Source: Streptomyces sp. NBC_01750 (GTDB taxonomy: Bacteria; Actinomycetota; Actinomycetes; Streptomycetales; Streptomycetaceae). From it: 64,000 nt of DNA. Each line of letters begins with the position of its first letter. Position 1 is the first letter of the stretch. Below, piece by piece: positions 17,279-26,123 of this stretch. Where the stretch lies: positions 5,830,001 to 5,894,000 of the forward strand of contig NZ_CP109137.1 of assembly GCF_035918095.1 (NCBI RefSeq). Direction: 5' to 3'. Below the pieces are notes generated by a model, which was not told the origin of the DNA, searched no databases, and saw only the letters and a program-made list of their open reading frames with translations. Position numbers and translations under genes: made by a program.

Positions 17279-18244
17279 ATGTCTTCGACCGAGCTGCCGG
17301 GAGTACGCGCCGCCAACGCCGCCGTGGCGCCCAAGGTCGCGACCGTGCGGGTCGCTAAGGGGGAGGAGCTGCGCTCCTCCCGACTGCCCGGCCTGACGCT
17401 CACCGTCAGATCCAGGCCGCCGGCGCGATCCGGCCTCGCGCCGGCGCTGTATGTGCACGGGCTCGGCGGCTCCTCGCAGAACTGGTCGGCGCTGATGCTG
17501 CTGCTCGAAGACATCCTGGACGGTGAGGCGGTCGACCTGCCCGGTTTCGGGGACTCCCCGCCGCCGGACGACGGGGACTACTCCCTCACCGGCCACGCCA
17601 GAGCGTTGATCCGCTACCTGGACGCCGCGGGCCGCGGCCCCGTCCACCTCCTCGGAAACTCCCTGGGCGGAGCGGTCTCCACCCGTGTCGCGGCCGTCCG
17701 GCCCGACCTGGTGCGCACGCTCACGCTCATCTCGCCCGCGTTGCCGGAGCTCCGCGTGCAGCGCTCCGCCGTGCCCACCGCACTGATGGCACTGCCCGGG
17801 GTCGCCCCGCTGTTCAGCAGACTGACCAAGGACTGGACGGCCGAGCAGCGCACCAAAGGCGTGATGGCGCTCTGCTACGGAGACCCCTCGCGGGTCGACG
17901 ACGAAGCGCTGCACCATGCTGTGGAGGAGATGGAGCGGCGCATTCGCCTCCCGTACTTCTGGGACGCGATGACTCGTTCCGCGCGCGGCATCGTCGACGC
18001 GTACACCTTGGGGGGCCAGCACGGGCTGTGGCGGCAGGCGGAGCGGGTGCTCGCGCCGACGCTGCTTGTTTACGGAGGGCGGGACCAGCTCGTCTCGTAC
18101 CGTATGGCGCGCAAGGCAGCGGCGGCCTTCCGTGATTCCCGGCTGTTGACGCTCCCGGACGCCGGACATGTTGCCATGATGGAGTACCCGGAAACGGTCG
18201 CCGAGGCCTTCCGGGAACTGCTGAACGACTACGACAGGAGCTGA
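17279..18244 (+). CDS. Alpha/beta hydrolase
   Basis: 321 residues. YVHGLGGSSQNW forms the oxyanion hole, GNSLGG the nucleophile elbow (Ser), GGRDQLVS carries the acid and DAGHVAMMEYPE the His. Similar to MhpC/BphD-type C-C or ester hydrolases; substrate unknown. It ends 7 bp before the DUF3152 gene, which starts GTG 18252, so the two are co-transcribed. The N-terminal 30 residues are low-complexity. Confidence 0.85.
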   Translation: MSSTELPGVRAANAAVAPKVATVRVAKGEELRSSRLPGLTLTVRSRPPARSGLAPALYVHGLGGSSQNWSALMLLLEDILDGEAVDLPGFGDSPPPDDGDYSLTGHARALIRYLDAAGRGPVHLLGNSLGGAVSTRVAAVRPDLVRTLTLISPALPELRVQRSAVPTALMALPGVAPLFSRLTKDWTAEQRTKGVMALCYGDPSRVDDEALHHAVEEMERRIRLPYFWDAMTRSARGIVDAYTLGGQHGLWRQAERVLAPTLLVYGGRDQLVSYRMARKAAAAFRDSRLLTLPDAGHVAMMEYPETVAEAFRELLNDYDRS

Positions 18245-18251
18245 TCCGGGG

Positions 18252-19556
18252 GTGGGACGACACAGCCGCAAAGGCCCCGCGCCCAAGGGCTCCGACTCCG
18301 AAGGCGGCGCGGGTCCAGCCGGCGCCGGTGTATCCGGCACCGGCGAGTGGGAAGTCGTGGGCTCGAGCCCCGGCAGTGGACGGCGCAGACGCAGCACCGC
18401 GCCCGGTCCCGAGCAGCATGGCTCCTCCGGCTACGGCGTGCCCCAGACCCGCGGCGGACACCCGGAACAGCATGAAGCGGGCGGTGGCTGGGGCGTACAC
18501 CAGCAGCAGCGGTACGGGGACAGGCAGGCCGACGGCCGACAGCGTGTGCAGACGCCGCCGCCGCGGATGCCCGGAGCGGCCCGGATACCGGGCCCGCGAC
18601 GGGAGTTCGTCGAGGCCTTCGACCGGCCCCGGCCGGAAGCGGCCCCGGAGCCCGACCTGTACGACTCCGTCACCGAACGGGGCGACGAGCCGGATCAGGC
18701 CGCCGGAGCCGCGGCCGAATCGCCCGAGGACAAGCCCGCCAAAGGCGGCAAGGGGCGCGCCTTCACCGGGATCGCGGCCGCCGCGGTGACCACGGTGCTC
18801 GCGGTCGTCGTGGCCGGCCACTTCGCCGCGGACGGTCCTCAGAAGTCGAGCGCACAGTCCGCGGGCAAGGACCGGGCGGGCGCGGAGAGCCCCGCATCCC
18901 GCTCGGACGAACGGCAGGCGCCGCCCGATGGTGCGGGGAAGCCCGGGGTTCCGGCCACGTACGCGCAGCTGATGGCCACCCGGTTCCCGATCAATCCCAA
19001 ACTGACGGCGTCGGGTGACTTCGAGGCGGTGCCCGGCTTCGACAAGGCGCCGGGCAGGGGCCGCAAGATCCGCTACCGGGTGGATGTCGAGAAGGGCCTC
19101 GGTCTGGACGGCGCGTTGTTCGCCGATGCGGTCCAGAAGACACTGAACGACGACCGGAGCTGGGCGCACGGCGGGGCGATGACCTTCGAGCGGATCTCGT
19201 CGGGGGAGCCTGAATTCGTGATCACGCTCGCCAGTCCCGGGACCACGGCGACCTGGTGCGCCAAATCCGGTCTGGACACGACCGACGACAACGTCAGTTG
19301 TGATTCGGCGTCGACGGACCGCGTGATGATCAATGCGTACCGCTGGGCGCAGGGCTCGGTGACCTACGGCGAGAGGGCGATGCTCACCTACCGGCAGATG
19401 CTCATCAATCACGAGGTCGGGCACCGGCTCGGGCACGGTCATGTGAACTGCAGCACTCCGGGCGCGCTCGCGCCAGTCATGCAGCAGCAGACCAAGTCCC
19501 TCGACATCGACGGGGTCAAGTGCCGGCCCAACCCGTGGGTGCATCCCGGCAGTTGA
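18252..19556 (+). CDS. DUF3152 protein, membrane-anchored putative zinc metalloprotease
   Basis: 434 residues. Residues 1-170 are disordered and Gly/Pro/Gln-rich. One membrane helix (FTGIAAAAVTTVLAVVVAG) lies near 175, then a linker, and the extracytoplasmic DUF3152 domain from ~230. The zinc-protease-like motif HEVGHRLGHGH (HExxH-xx-GH) near 395 and paired Cys residues in ATWCAKSG / NVSCDS suggest a disulfide-stabilised peptidase. Position matches M. tuberculosis Rv3207c. The orientation places the catalytic domain outside. Activity is not established for the family. Confidence 0.85.
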   Translation: MGRHSRKGPAPKGSDSEGGAGPAGAGVSGTGEWEVVGSSPGSGRRRRSTAPGPEQHGSSGYGVPQTRGGHPEQHEAGGGWGVHQQQRYGDRQADGRQRVQTPPPRMPGAARIPGPRREFVEAFDRPRPEAAPEPDLYDSVTERGDEPDQAAGAAAESPEDKPAKGGKGRAFTGIAAAAVTTVLAVVVAGHFAADGPQKSSAQSAGKDRAGAESPASRSDERQAPPDGAGKPGVPATYAQLMATRFPINPKLTASGDFEAVPGFDKAPGRGRKIRYRVDVEKGLGLDGALFADAVQKTLNDDRSWAHGGAMTFERISSGEPEFVITLASPGTTATWCAKSGLDTTDDNVSCDSASTDRVMINAYRWAQGSVTYGERAMLTYRQMLINHEVGHRLGHGHVNCSTPGALAPVMQQQTKSLDIDGVKCRPNPWVHPGS

Positions 19557-19918
19557 GCTGAGCGACGGGTGGCGGTGGCGGGTCGGGACCGCGTCGCGCC
19601 GGTCTTCATCGCGAACGATCTCGCCGTCGTGCGGCCGGTCGGCTCTGCTCGAGGCCACCGGGCCGGCGCTCGCTCCGCTGTTCGCCGCGGCCCGCCGAAC
19701 CGCTCGCAAAGAGTTGGCCGCAGCTTGACAATCCGTAGTCGGATTGCTCCGTAGCGCGACAGAACGCTACCGGGGCGGGAAAGTTACGTGCATTCACCCC
19801 TTCTGGTGGCGCGATGGACAACCGTCCGTCGTGCCACCGACGTATCCGCTTAACGTCGTCCCGCTGTGAGTCGCCGGACCAACGGCGGCCGCCCACAAGG
19901 GAGATCGGGGGTGCGCTG
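19557..19918. other. 362-bp intergenic region upstream of the polysaccharide-type cluster
   Basis: No convincing gene. Short frames here lack coding character. The stretch around 19730-19860 is less GC-rich than its surroundings and probably contains the promoter for the glycosyltransferase operon. No clear -10/-35 pair was identified. Confidence 0.4.
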
Positions 19919-21610
19919 GTGCGGATCGGATTGCTTACGGACGGTGGTTATCCATATGCGACGGGTGAGTCCAGGCTGTGGTGTGACCGGCTTGTGCGCG
20001 GGCTCGCGCAGCACGAGTTCGATGTCTATGCGCTGAGCCGTAGCGCCCAGCAGGAGGACCACGGCTGGATCCAGCTCCCGCCGCAGGTGCAGCGGGTGCG
20101 GACGGCCCCGCTGTGGGCGCCCGAGGACGACGGGCATACGTACGGACGGCGTGAACGACGCCGCTTCGTCTGCCATTTCAAGGAGCTCGCCTCCGCGGTC
20201 TGTGCGGAGGGAGATGGCCAGGGCGAAAGCTTCGCCGACGCGCTGTACGGACTCGCCGAACTGGCCCGTGAGCGCGGTGGGCTCTACGCCGCGCTCCGTT
20301 CCGAACTCGCCGTGCGCGTCCTCGAGTCCGCCTGTCGCGCCCCCGGCGCGCGCCGCACCGTGCACGCCGCCACCGTCCCCGACTATCTCGCCTTCGCCGA
20401 CGAGCTGGAGCGCGCTCTGCGCCCGCTCTCGCTCGACTGGTACGCCGATGACTGCCTGGGCGCGGTCGACCTGTGCCATGCCGCGTCCGGCGGGTCCGCC
20501 GCTCTGCCCGGCCTGTTGGCCAAACGCTTCTTCGGCGTCCCGCTGCTGGTCACCGAGTACGGCGTACAGCTGCGCGCGCACTATCTCGCGGCGAGCGACG
20601 GCGAGCTGACCGCGCCCGTGCGGGCCCTGCTCGCGGCCTTCCAGGGCCGGCTGGCCGCCGAGGTGTACCGGCAGGCTTCCGTCATCACGCCCGGCAATAC
20701 TCATGCCCGCCGCTGGCAGGAGAAGTGCGGCGCCGACCGCGCCAAGCTGCGGACTGTCTACCCCGGCATGGAGGTGGAGCGTTTCGCGGCGGTCGGGGAA
20801 TCGGTGGGGGCGGGCGACGGCGGCGGCGACCCGCACACCCTCGCCTGGGTCGGCAGGATCGAGCCCGCCAAGGACCTCATCGCACTGCTGCATGCCTTCG
20901 CCGAGGTGCGCAAGGAGGAGCCGCAGGCGCGGCTGCGGCTCTTCGGCGCGCCGGTGCAGGGGCCGGAGGCCGTCACGTATCTCGCCCACTGCAAGGCGCT
21001 GGCCGCCCAGGTCTTCCCCGACGAGGCGGCCGACGCGCACGCCGTCGGCGACAACCCGGTCTCCTTCGAGGAGATCGGGGGACCCGACGCTCTCGAGCTG
21101 GCCGACGCGTACGCCTCCGGCGCGGTCGTCGTCCTGTCCAGCGTCGTCGAGGGCTTCCCGATCAGCCTGGTCGAGGCGATGTTCTGCGGCCGCGCGACGG
21201 TCTCCACGGACGTCGGCGCGGTCGTCGAAGTCATCGGCGGAACGGGGCTTGTGGTGCCCCCGCGCAATCCGCGGGCGCTCGCGGGAGCCTGCCTCGCGCT
21301 GCTGCGCGACCCCCAGCGTCGTGAACGGCTCGGCGCGGCCGCCCGGGCCCGCGCGCTCGAGCTCTTCACGATCGAGCAGAACCTGACGGCATTTCGCGGC
21401 ATTTACCTGGAGCTGATCTCGCACTCCCCGGTACAGCGCGAAGCGGTGAACGCGGACGGTGAGCCGCTGCCTTTCGCTCGCCCCGCCGAGGCGTACGCGC
21501 CGTGTCACTGGACGGGCGGCGGCACCGCGTCGGGCGGCCGCCTCCCGCGCTGGGCGGAGGGGCCACGGTTCGTCGGCACGCTGGCAACGGCGAAGGAGGT
21601 ACGCGCATGA
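19919..21610 (+). CDS. Glycosyltransferase GT4 with DUF3492, PelF-like
   Basis: 563 residues from GTG 19919 (GGGG 7 nt upstream; AAGGGAG farther). N-terminal ~270 residues are DUF3492-like, beginning MRIGLLTDGGYPYATGES and containing LLVTEYGVQLRAHYL. The C-terminal half is a GT-B donor domain: VGRIEPAKDL, LFGAPVQGPEAVTY, SSVVEGFPISLVEAMFCGR with the E-x7-E motif and VVEVIGGTGLVVPP. This architecture is that of PelF, the Pel polysaccharide glycosyltransferase. Cytosolic. Its stop overlaps the next ATG (ATGA at 21607), so translation is coupled to the membrane protein. Confidence 0.87.
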   Translation: MRIGLLTDGGYPYATGESRLWCDRLVRGLAQHEFDVYALSRSAQQEDHGWIQLPPQVQRVRTAPLWAPEDDGHTYGRRERRRFVCHFKELASAVCAEGDGQGESFADALYGLAELARERGGLYAALRSELAVRVLESACRAPGARRTVHAATVPDYLAFADELERALRPLSLDWYADDCLGAVDLCHAASGGSAALPGLLAKRFFGVPLLVTEYGVQLRAHYLAASDGELTAPVRALLAAFQGRLAAEVYRQASVITPGNTHARRWQEKCGADRAKLRTVYPGMEVERFAAVGESVGAGDGGGDPHTLAWVGRIEPAKDLIALLHAFAEVRKEEPQARLRLFGAPVQGPEAVTYLAHCKALAAQVFPDEAADAHAVGDNPVSFEEIGGPDALELADAYASGAVVVLSSVVEGFPISLVEAMFCGRATVSTDVGAVVEVIGGTGLVVPPRNPRALAGACLALLRDPQRRERLGAAARARALELFTIEQNLTAFRGIYLELISHSPVQREAVNADGEPLPFARPAEAYAPCHWTGGGTASGGRLPRWAEGPRFVGTLATAKEVRA

Positions 21611-22881
21611 GAACGTCCCGCAGTACGTCCCCCATCACCGAGAGCGCGGGCGCCGACGAACGCGGATCACCCGCCGGTGCGAGTGGCTGGGACACCCGCT
21701 CGGCGGCCCACGCGGACACCCACCCGGAGGCCCTGCTCGCCGGGGTCCGGGTGGACGGGCCCGCACAGACGCGCCAGCCCGCTGCCCGCCGCGGCCCCGC
21801 CGACCCCGTCAAGGCGCTGATGCACCGCCACCGCGAGCTGTGCGAACGGGCCGTCGACCCTCTGGAGATCGCCGCCGGTCTCGAGGCACACGGCCTCACC
21901 GACCGAACCGCCGCCCGCTTCCGCCACCGGGACATCTTCTCGCTCGCCGAAGAGCTGTACGCGCGCGTGCCGCGCGGCGGGGAAACGACAGAGACCGCCG
22001 AACGTCCGGCGCGCGCCGCCGGTCCGAGTGCCGGTCCGAGCGCCGGTCGACGGCCCGGCCGCGCCGGACACGCACTCCTCGCGCTGCTGCCGGGCGCCGT
22101 CTGCGCCCTCGCCCTCGCCGTGCAATCCACGGAGCCCCTGGAGGTTGCGGAAGGCACGGTCCGGCTCGCGGCCGGGGCGGTGGGCGTGTGCGGAGTCGTC
22201 GTCGCACTCGCGCTCTGCCTGCGCCGTGGACCGCTGCGAGCCGAGGGGCGCACGGTCGCCGCCGTACGCCTGTGGACACTCTGGCTGCTGGCGTACGCGG
22301 CGTACGGCGAAGGGCTGCAGGCCCAGCTCATGGGCGGCGGTCGGGACGGTTCCTGGCCCATGACCGCGGGCCCGCTTGTCGGACTCGCACTCGGCGTCGC
22401 CCCTGCGGCCTGGTGCGCGCACCTCTTCTCCGTACGGGCCCGGCGCAGGCTCGGGGGCAGCCGCGGACTTGAGGAGTTCGCCTCCGGCGCGCGTCCGCTG
22501 CTCCTCGGCGTCGTCGCGATGTTCGTCTGTGCCCTCACCGCTCTTCTTGTGCTCGCCGGCCTCGTCTTCCCGCACAAGGCCCTCGTCCCCGCCGTCGCCC
22601 TCGGCATCCTGCTCTTCCTCGCCCGTCTGCTCATCGTCCACGGCTTTCCCGCTTCCGCCGCCGCCGGACTCGGCGCCGCCTGCGCCGTCGAAGCCGCCGC
22701 CCCCGCCCTCCTGCTGGCCGGACGCCTCCCGGGCTGCGGCTTCCTGGCGAGCCCGGTCGAGGCGGTCGTCGGAGCCTGGGGCACCGGAGCCGTACCCGCT
22801 CTCGCCTGCGGCGCCGCCGCCCTCGGCCTGCTGGCCCACGCCACCGCGGCACTGTCCCGGGCCTCGGCGCACAGCGGCTGA
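21607..22881 (+). CDS. Polytopic membrane protein of the PelF-like cluster
   Basis: 424 residues from ATG 21607. About 150 cytoplasmic residues come first, including a helical segment (LMHRHRELCERAVDPLEIA, RFRHRDIFSLAEELYARVP). About eight to ten hydrophobic helices follow to the end (LLALLPGAVCALALAV; LLLGVVAMFVCALTALLV). No recognisable transporter motif. Its place between a PelF-like glycosyltransferase and a sugar epimerase suggests a PelG/PelE-like role in export or assembly, which is inference. Coupled to the upstream gene by ATGA overlap. Confidence 0.72.
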   Translation: MRTSRSTSPITESAGADERGSPAGASGWDTRSAAHADTHPEALLAGVRVDGPAQTRQPAARRGPADPVKALMHRHRELCERAVDPLEIAAGLEAHGLTDRTAARFRHRDIFSLAEELYARVPRGGETTETAERPARAAGPSAGPSAGRRPGRAGHALLALLPGAVCALALAVQSTEPLEVAEGTVRLAAGAVGVCGVVVALALCLRRGPLRAEGRTVAAVRLWTLWLLAYAAYGEGLQAQLMGGGRDGSWPMTAGPLVGLALGVAPAAWCAHLFSVRARRRLGGSRGLEEFASGARPLLLGVVAMFVCALTALLVLAGLVFPHKALVPAVALGILLFLARLLIVHGFPASAAAGLGAACAVEAAAPALLLAGRLPGCGFLASPVEAVVGAWGTGAVPALACGAAALGLLAHATAALSRASAHSG

Positions 22882-22887
22882 ACCTGC

Positions 22888-22941
22888 CGCGTTCCCGACA
22901 CCGCACGCGTTCCCGACACCGCACGCGTTCCCGACACACCG
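22888..22941 (+). repeat. 18-bp tandem repeats between two operon genes
   Basis: CGCGTTCCCGACACCGCA occurs twice perfectly (22888, 22906), and a third imperfect copy begins at 22924. Located directly after the membrane-protein stop, in a 196-bp gap upstream of the epimerase gene. Confidence 0.85.
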
Positions 22942-23077
22942 CTTCCCCGGCACCGCCGACGTCCCCACACCAGCACCAGCACCCGTACCGGCATCGACAG
23001 CGACACCCCTAAGGAGAAAGCGACATGACCCCCCTACCCCCAGCTCCGGCCCGTCGGCACCGAGGGGCGGCCGCGCG

Positions 23078-24037
23078 ATGAGGGTGCTTCTGCTCGGTGC
23101 CAATGGATTCCTCGGCCGCTTCGTCGCCGACCGGCTGCTCGCCGACCCGGCCGTGCACCTGACCGCCCTCGGGCGCGGCGACGACGCCGACGTACGCTTC
23201 GACCTCGCCGGCGGCAGCCCGGGCGCGCTCACCCGCTTCCTCGGCGCCGTCCACCCCGGAGTCGTCATCAACTGCGCGGGCGCCACCCGCGGCGGCGCCC
23301 GCGAACTGACCCGCCACAACACCGTCGCTGTCGCCACCGTGTGCGAGGCACTGCGGCGCAGCGGCTGCGGCGCCCGGCTTGTCCAGCTCGGCTGCGCCTC
23401 CGAGTACGGGCCGTCCCAGCAGGGATCGTCGACTGCGGAGGATGCGATCCCGCGTCCCGGCGGCCCGTACGGAGTGAGCAAGCTCGCCGCCACCGAGTTG
23501 GTGCTCGGCTCGGGCCTGGACGCCGTCGTACTCCGCGTCTTCTCGCCCGTCGGCCCCGGCACTCCGGCAGGATCCCCGCTCGGCCGCCTCGCCGAGGCCA
23601 TGCGCCGCGCCATGCAGTCCGGGGACGGCGAGCTGAAGCTCAGCGGCCTGGGCGTGCAGCGCGACTTCGTCGACGTACGGGACGTGGCGCGCGCCGTGCA
23701 TGCCGCCTCCCTCTCCGCCGCGCAGGGCGTGGTCAACATCGGTACAGGACGTGCCGTACGGCTGAGGGACGCGGCCGCCGTCCTGGCCCGGGTCGCGGGC
23801 TACGCAGGTGGGCTGCACGAGCTGGACCTGCCGGCCGGCCGGCCCCCCATCGGCGCCCCGCGCACCGAATCCGTACTGGACCACCTGTCCGCGTCCCCGG
23901 CGCCGTACCCCGACGGCTGCGGCGGCTGGCAGCAGGCGGATGTGCGCACCGCCCGCGACCGGCTCGGCTGGCGCCCCCGTATCAACCTCGAAGAATCCCT
24001 TGCGGACATCTGGATGGAGGCGGCATGCCGCATTTGA
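23078..24037 (+). CDS. NAD-dependent epimerase/dehydratase (SDR)
   Basis: 319 residues from ATG 23078. Rossmann motif GANGFLG at residues 8-14, NCAGATRGG, catalytic YGVSK (Tyr-xxx-Lys) near residue 132, and RDFVDVRDVARAVH typical of nucleotide-sugar epimerases. Likely acts on a UDP-sugar, e.g. UDP-GlcNAc/GalNAc 4-epimerisation as in Pel or galactosaminogalactan loci; the substrate is inferred from context. It overlaps the next gene by 13 bp, supporting a single operon. Confidence 0.87.
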   Translation: MRVLLLGANGFLGRFVADRLLADPAVHLTALGRGDDADVRFDLAGGSPGALTRFLGAVHPGVVINCAGATRGGARELTRHNTVAVATVCEALRRSGCGARLVQLGCASEYGPSQQGSSTAEDAIPRPGGPYGVSKLAATELVLGSGLDAVVLRVFSPVGPGTPAGSPLGRLAEAMRRAMQSGDGELKLSGLGVQRDFVDVRDVARAVHAASLSAAQGVVNIGTGRAVRLRDAAAVLARVAGYAGGLHELDLPAGRPPIGAPRTESVLDHLSASPAPYPDGCGGWQQADVRTARDRLGWRPRINLEESLADIWMEAACRI

Positions 24038-24810
24038 CCAGAACGGGCACCCAGCTGGCGACCGGCGCGACGGAGGTCCCCCCGGACGAAGTCTGGGGGA
24101 AGCTCGGCTTCGGCATTCCCGGCTACGCCCACCCGCTCGTCGCCCCAGTCGAATGGGCCGGACTGACCCGGCCCGGGACGCCGTTGCACTGGGTGGTCCT
24201 CAATGTCGACGACGGCCCCGGCGACCGCCCCGACCCGCACTGTCTGGAGGCCGCGGGCAAGCTGCGCAACGCCGGCGTACGCGTCCTCGGCCATCTCGAC
24301 CTCGCACACGGCTCACGATCCTTCGGTGATCTCGTCTCGGACGCGCACCGCTATCTCGAGTGGTACCGGGTCGACGGCTTCCTGCTGGACCGCTGCCCGG
24401 CGGACCGTGCCGCCCTGCACGAGGTGCGGCGTACGACGGCGACGCTGGAGGCGGTCCTCGACGGCGGCCATCTGGTGCTCGGGCACGGCTCGCACCCGTA
24501 TCCCGGCTACGCGGAGGCCGCCGACCAGCTGGTTACCTTCTCCGGGCCATGGACCGACTACCGCTGGTCGCAGGTGGCGGGGTGGACGGCGGACTACCCG
24601 CCGGAGCGCTTTGTGCACTTCGTCCATGGCGTGCCGCGCACGCACCTGGAGGAAGCCATGCGCATCGCCCGCTGGCAGGGCGCCGGGACGATTTTCTTCA
24701 CCGATCGGACCGGGGACAGGAGCGAAAACGGGCACTATGGGGCATTCGAGGCGCTGCCCGGCTACTGGGACGAAATCGTCTCGCAGATCGGACCGGGTGT
24801 CTCGGAATGA
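24025..24810 (+). CDS. Spherulin-4 / GH135-like glycoside hydrolase-type protein
   Basis: 261 residues from ATG 24025. TIM-barrel pattern with Spherulin-4 family motifs: FGIPGYAHPLVAP, VVLNVDDGPGDRPDP, VRVLGHLDLAHGSR, VDGFLLDRCPAD and TIFFTDRTGD. In fungi the family (Sph3, GH135) cuts galactosaminogalactan. There is no signal peptide here, so it appears cytosolic unless exported otherwise. Its last codons contain the -35 of the moeZ SigR-type promoter. The enzyme class fits a GalNAc/GlcNAc-polymer locus with the PelF-like and epimerase genes. Confidence 0.8.
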   Translation: MPHLTRTGTQLATGATEVPPDEVWGKLGFGIPGYAHPLVAPVEWAGLTRPGTPLHWVVLNVDDGPGDRPDPHCLEAAGKLRNAGVRVLGHLDLAHGSRSFGDLVSDAHRYLEWYRVDGFLLDRCPADRAALHEVRRTTATLEAVLDGGHLVLGHGSHPYPGYAEAADQLVTFSGPWTDYRWSQVAGWTADYPPERFVHFVHGVPRTHLEEAMRIARWQGAGTIFFTDRTGDRSENGHYGAFEALPGYWDEIVSQIGPGVSE

Positions 24811-24829
24811 GTGGGAGCGTGGCAGTGTT
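24804..24829 (+). promoter_or_regulatory. SigR-type promoter of moeZ
   Basis: GGAAT at 24804-24808, exactly 18 nt, then GTT at 24827-24829: the GGAAT-N18-GTT consensus of the thiol-stress sigma factor SigR/SigH. It overlaps the end of the spherulin-4 gene (stop 24810) and lies 45 bp before the moeZ start. moeB/moeZ being part of the SigR regulon in S. coelicolor is from memory. Confidence 0.8.
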
Positions 24830-24873
24830 ACGGGGAGAACCACCGTACTGACTTACCGACCAACGGAGTCCCC

Positions 24874-26052
24874 GTGTCGCTGCCACCCCTGGTCGAGCCA
24901 GCTGCTGAGCTCACCGTCGACGAGGTCCGCAGGTACTCCCGCCACCTGATCATCCCCGATGTCGGGATGGACGGGCAGAAGCGGCTGAAGAACGCCAAGG
25001 TCCTCGCCGTCGGCGCGGGCGGCCTCGGTTCGCCTGCCCTGATGTACCTGGCCGCCGCCGGCGTCGGCACGCTCGGCATCGTGGAGTTCGACGAGGTGGA
25101 CGAGTCGAACCTGCAGCGCCAGATCATCCACAGCCAGGCCGACATCGGCCGCTCCAAGGCGGAGTCCGCCAAGGATTCCGTGCTCGGCATCAACCCGTAC
25201 GTGAATGTGATCCTCCACGAAGAGCGGCTCGAGGCCGAGAACGTGATGGAGATCTTCAGCCAGTACGACCTGATCGTCGACGGCACCGACAACTTCGCGA
25301 CCCGCTACCTGGTCAATGACGCGTGCGTGCTGCTGAACAAGCCGTACGTCTGGGGCTCGATCTACCGCTTCGACGGCCAGGCCTCCGTCTTCTGGTCCGA
25401 GCACGGGCCCTGCTACCGCTGCCTCTACCCGGAGCCCCCGCCGCCCGGCATGGTCCCGAGCTGCGCCGAGGGTGGCGTGCTCGGCGTGCTCTGCGCGTCC
25501 ATCGGCTCCATCCAGGTCACCGAGGCGATCAAGGTCCTGACCGGGGTCGGCGACCCACTGGTCGGCCGGCTGATGATCTACGACGCCCTGGAGATGCAGT
25601 ACCGCCAGGTCAAGGTCCGCAAGGACCCGGACTGCGCGGTCTGCGGCGAGAACCCCACCGTCACCGAGCTCATCGACTACGAGGCCTTCTGCGGCGTCGT
25701 GTCCGAGGAGGCCCAGGAGGCGGCGCTCGGTTCGACGATCACTCCCAAGCAGCTCAAGGAGTGGATCGACGACGGCGAGAACATCGACATCATCGATGTC
25801 CGCGAGACCAACGAGTACGAGATCGTCTCGATCCCCGGCGCCAGGCTGATCCCGAAGAACGAGTTCCTGATGGGCACAGCCCTCCAGGAACTTCCGCAGG
25901 ACAAGCGCATCGTCCTGCACTGCAAGACGGGTGTCCGCAGTGCGGAAGTCCTCGCGGTACTCAAGTCCGCGGGCTTCGCGGACGCGGTGCACGTCGGCGG
26001 CGGCGTGATCGGCTGGGTCAACAAGATCGAGCCGGACAAGCCGATCTACTGA
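24874..26052 (+). CDS. moeZ: MoeZ: adenylyltransferase/sulfurtransferase (ThiF/MoeB + rhodanese)
   Basis: 392 residues from GTG 24874 (GGAG about 7 nt upstream). E1-like adenylation domain residues 1-~260: GAGGLGSPALMYLAAAG, ESNLQRQIIHS, VDGTDNFATRYLVND, zinc cysteines in CYRCLYP and CAVCGENP. C-terminal rhodanese domain with active-site loop CKTGVRS near residue 350. It activates the C-terminus of sulfur-carrier proteins and passes sulfur for molybdopterin, thioquinolobactin-type or Cys pathways (family knowledge). Under a SigR-type promoter at 24804, consistent with thiol metabolism. Followed by a strong terminator at 26082. Confidence 0.95.
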   Translation: MSLPPLVEPAAELTVDEVRRYSRHLIIPDVGMDGQKRLKNAKVLAVGAGGLGSPALMYLAAAGVGTLGIVEFDEVDESNLQRQIIHSQADIGRSKAESAKDSVLGINPYVNVILHEERLEAENVMEIFSQYDLIVDGTDNFATRYLVNDACVLLNKPYVWGSIYRFDGQASVFWSEHGPCYRCLYPEPPPPGMVPSCAEGGVLGVLCASIGSIQVTEAIKVLTGVGDPLVGRLMIYDALEMQYRQVKVRKDPDCAVCGENPTVTELIDYEAFCGVVSEEAQEAALGSTITPKQLKEWIDDGENIDIIDVRETNEYEIVSIPGARLIPKNEFLMGTALQELPQDKRIVLHCKTGVRSAEVLAVLKSAGFADAVHVGGGVIGWVNKIEPDKPIY

Positions 26053-26081
26053 TCAGCCCTTGGGCTGACCAGCAAGGCTGA

Positions 26082-26123
26082 AGAAGCCCACGGCTCTGAC
26101 CAGGTCAGGTGCCGTGGGCTTCT
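26082..26123 (+). terminator. Terminator after moeZ
   Basis: Perfect 13-bp arms AGAAGCCCACGGC / GCCGTGGGCTTCT around a 16-nt loop, 30 bp past the moeZ stop. Confidence 0.85.

Noticed and set aside
19569..19754. Short plus-strand frame after the DUF3152 gene
   Set aside because: No ribosome-binding site and an Arg/Ser/Pro composition; reads as intergenic.
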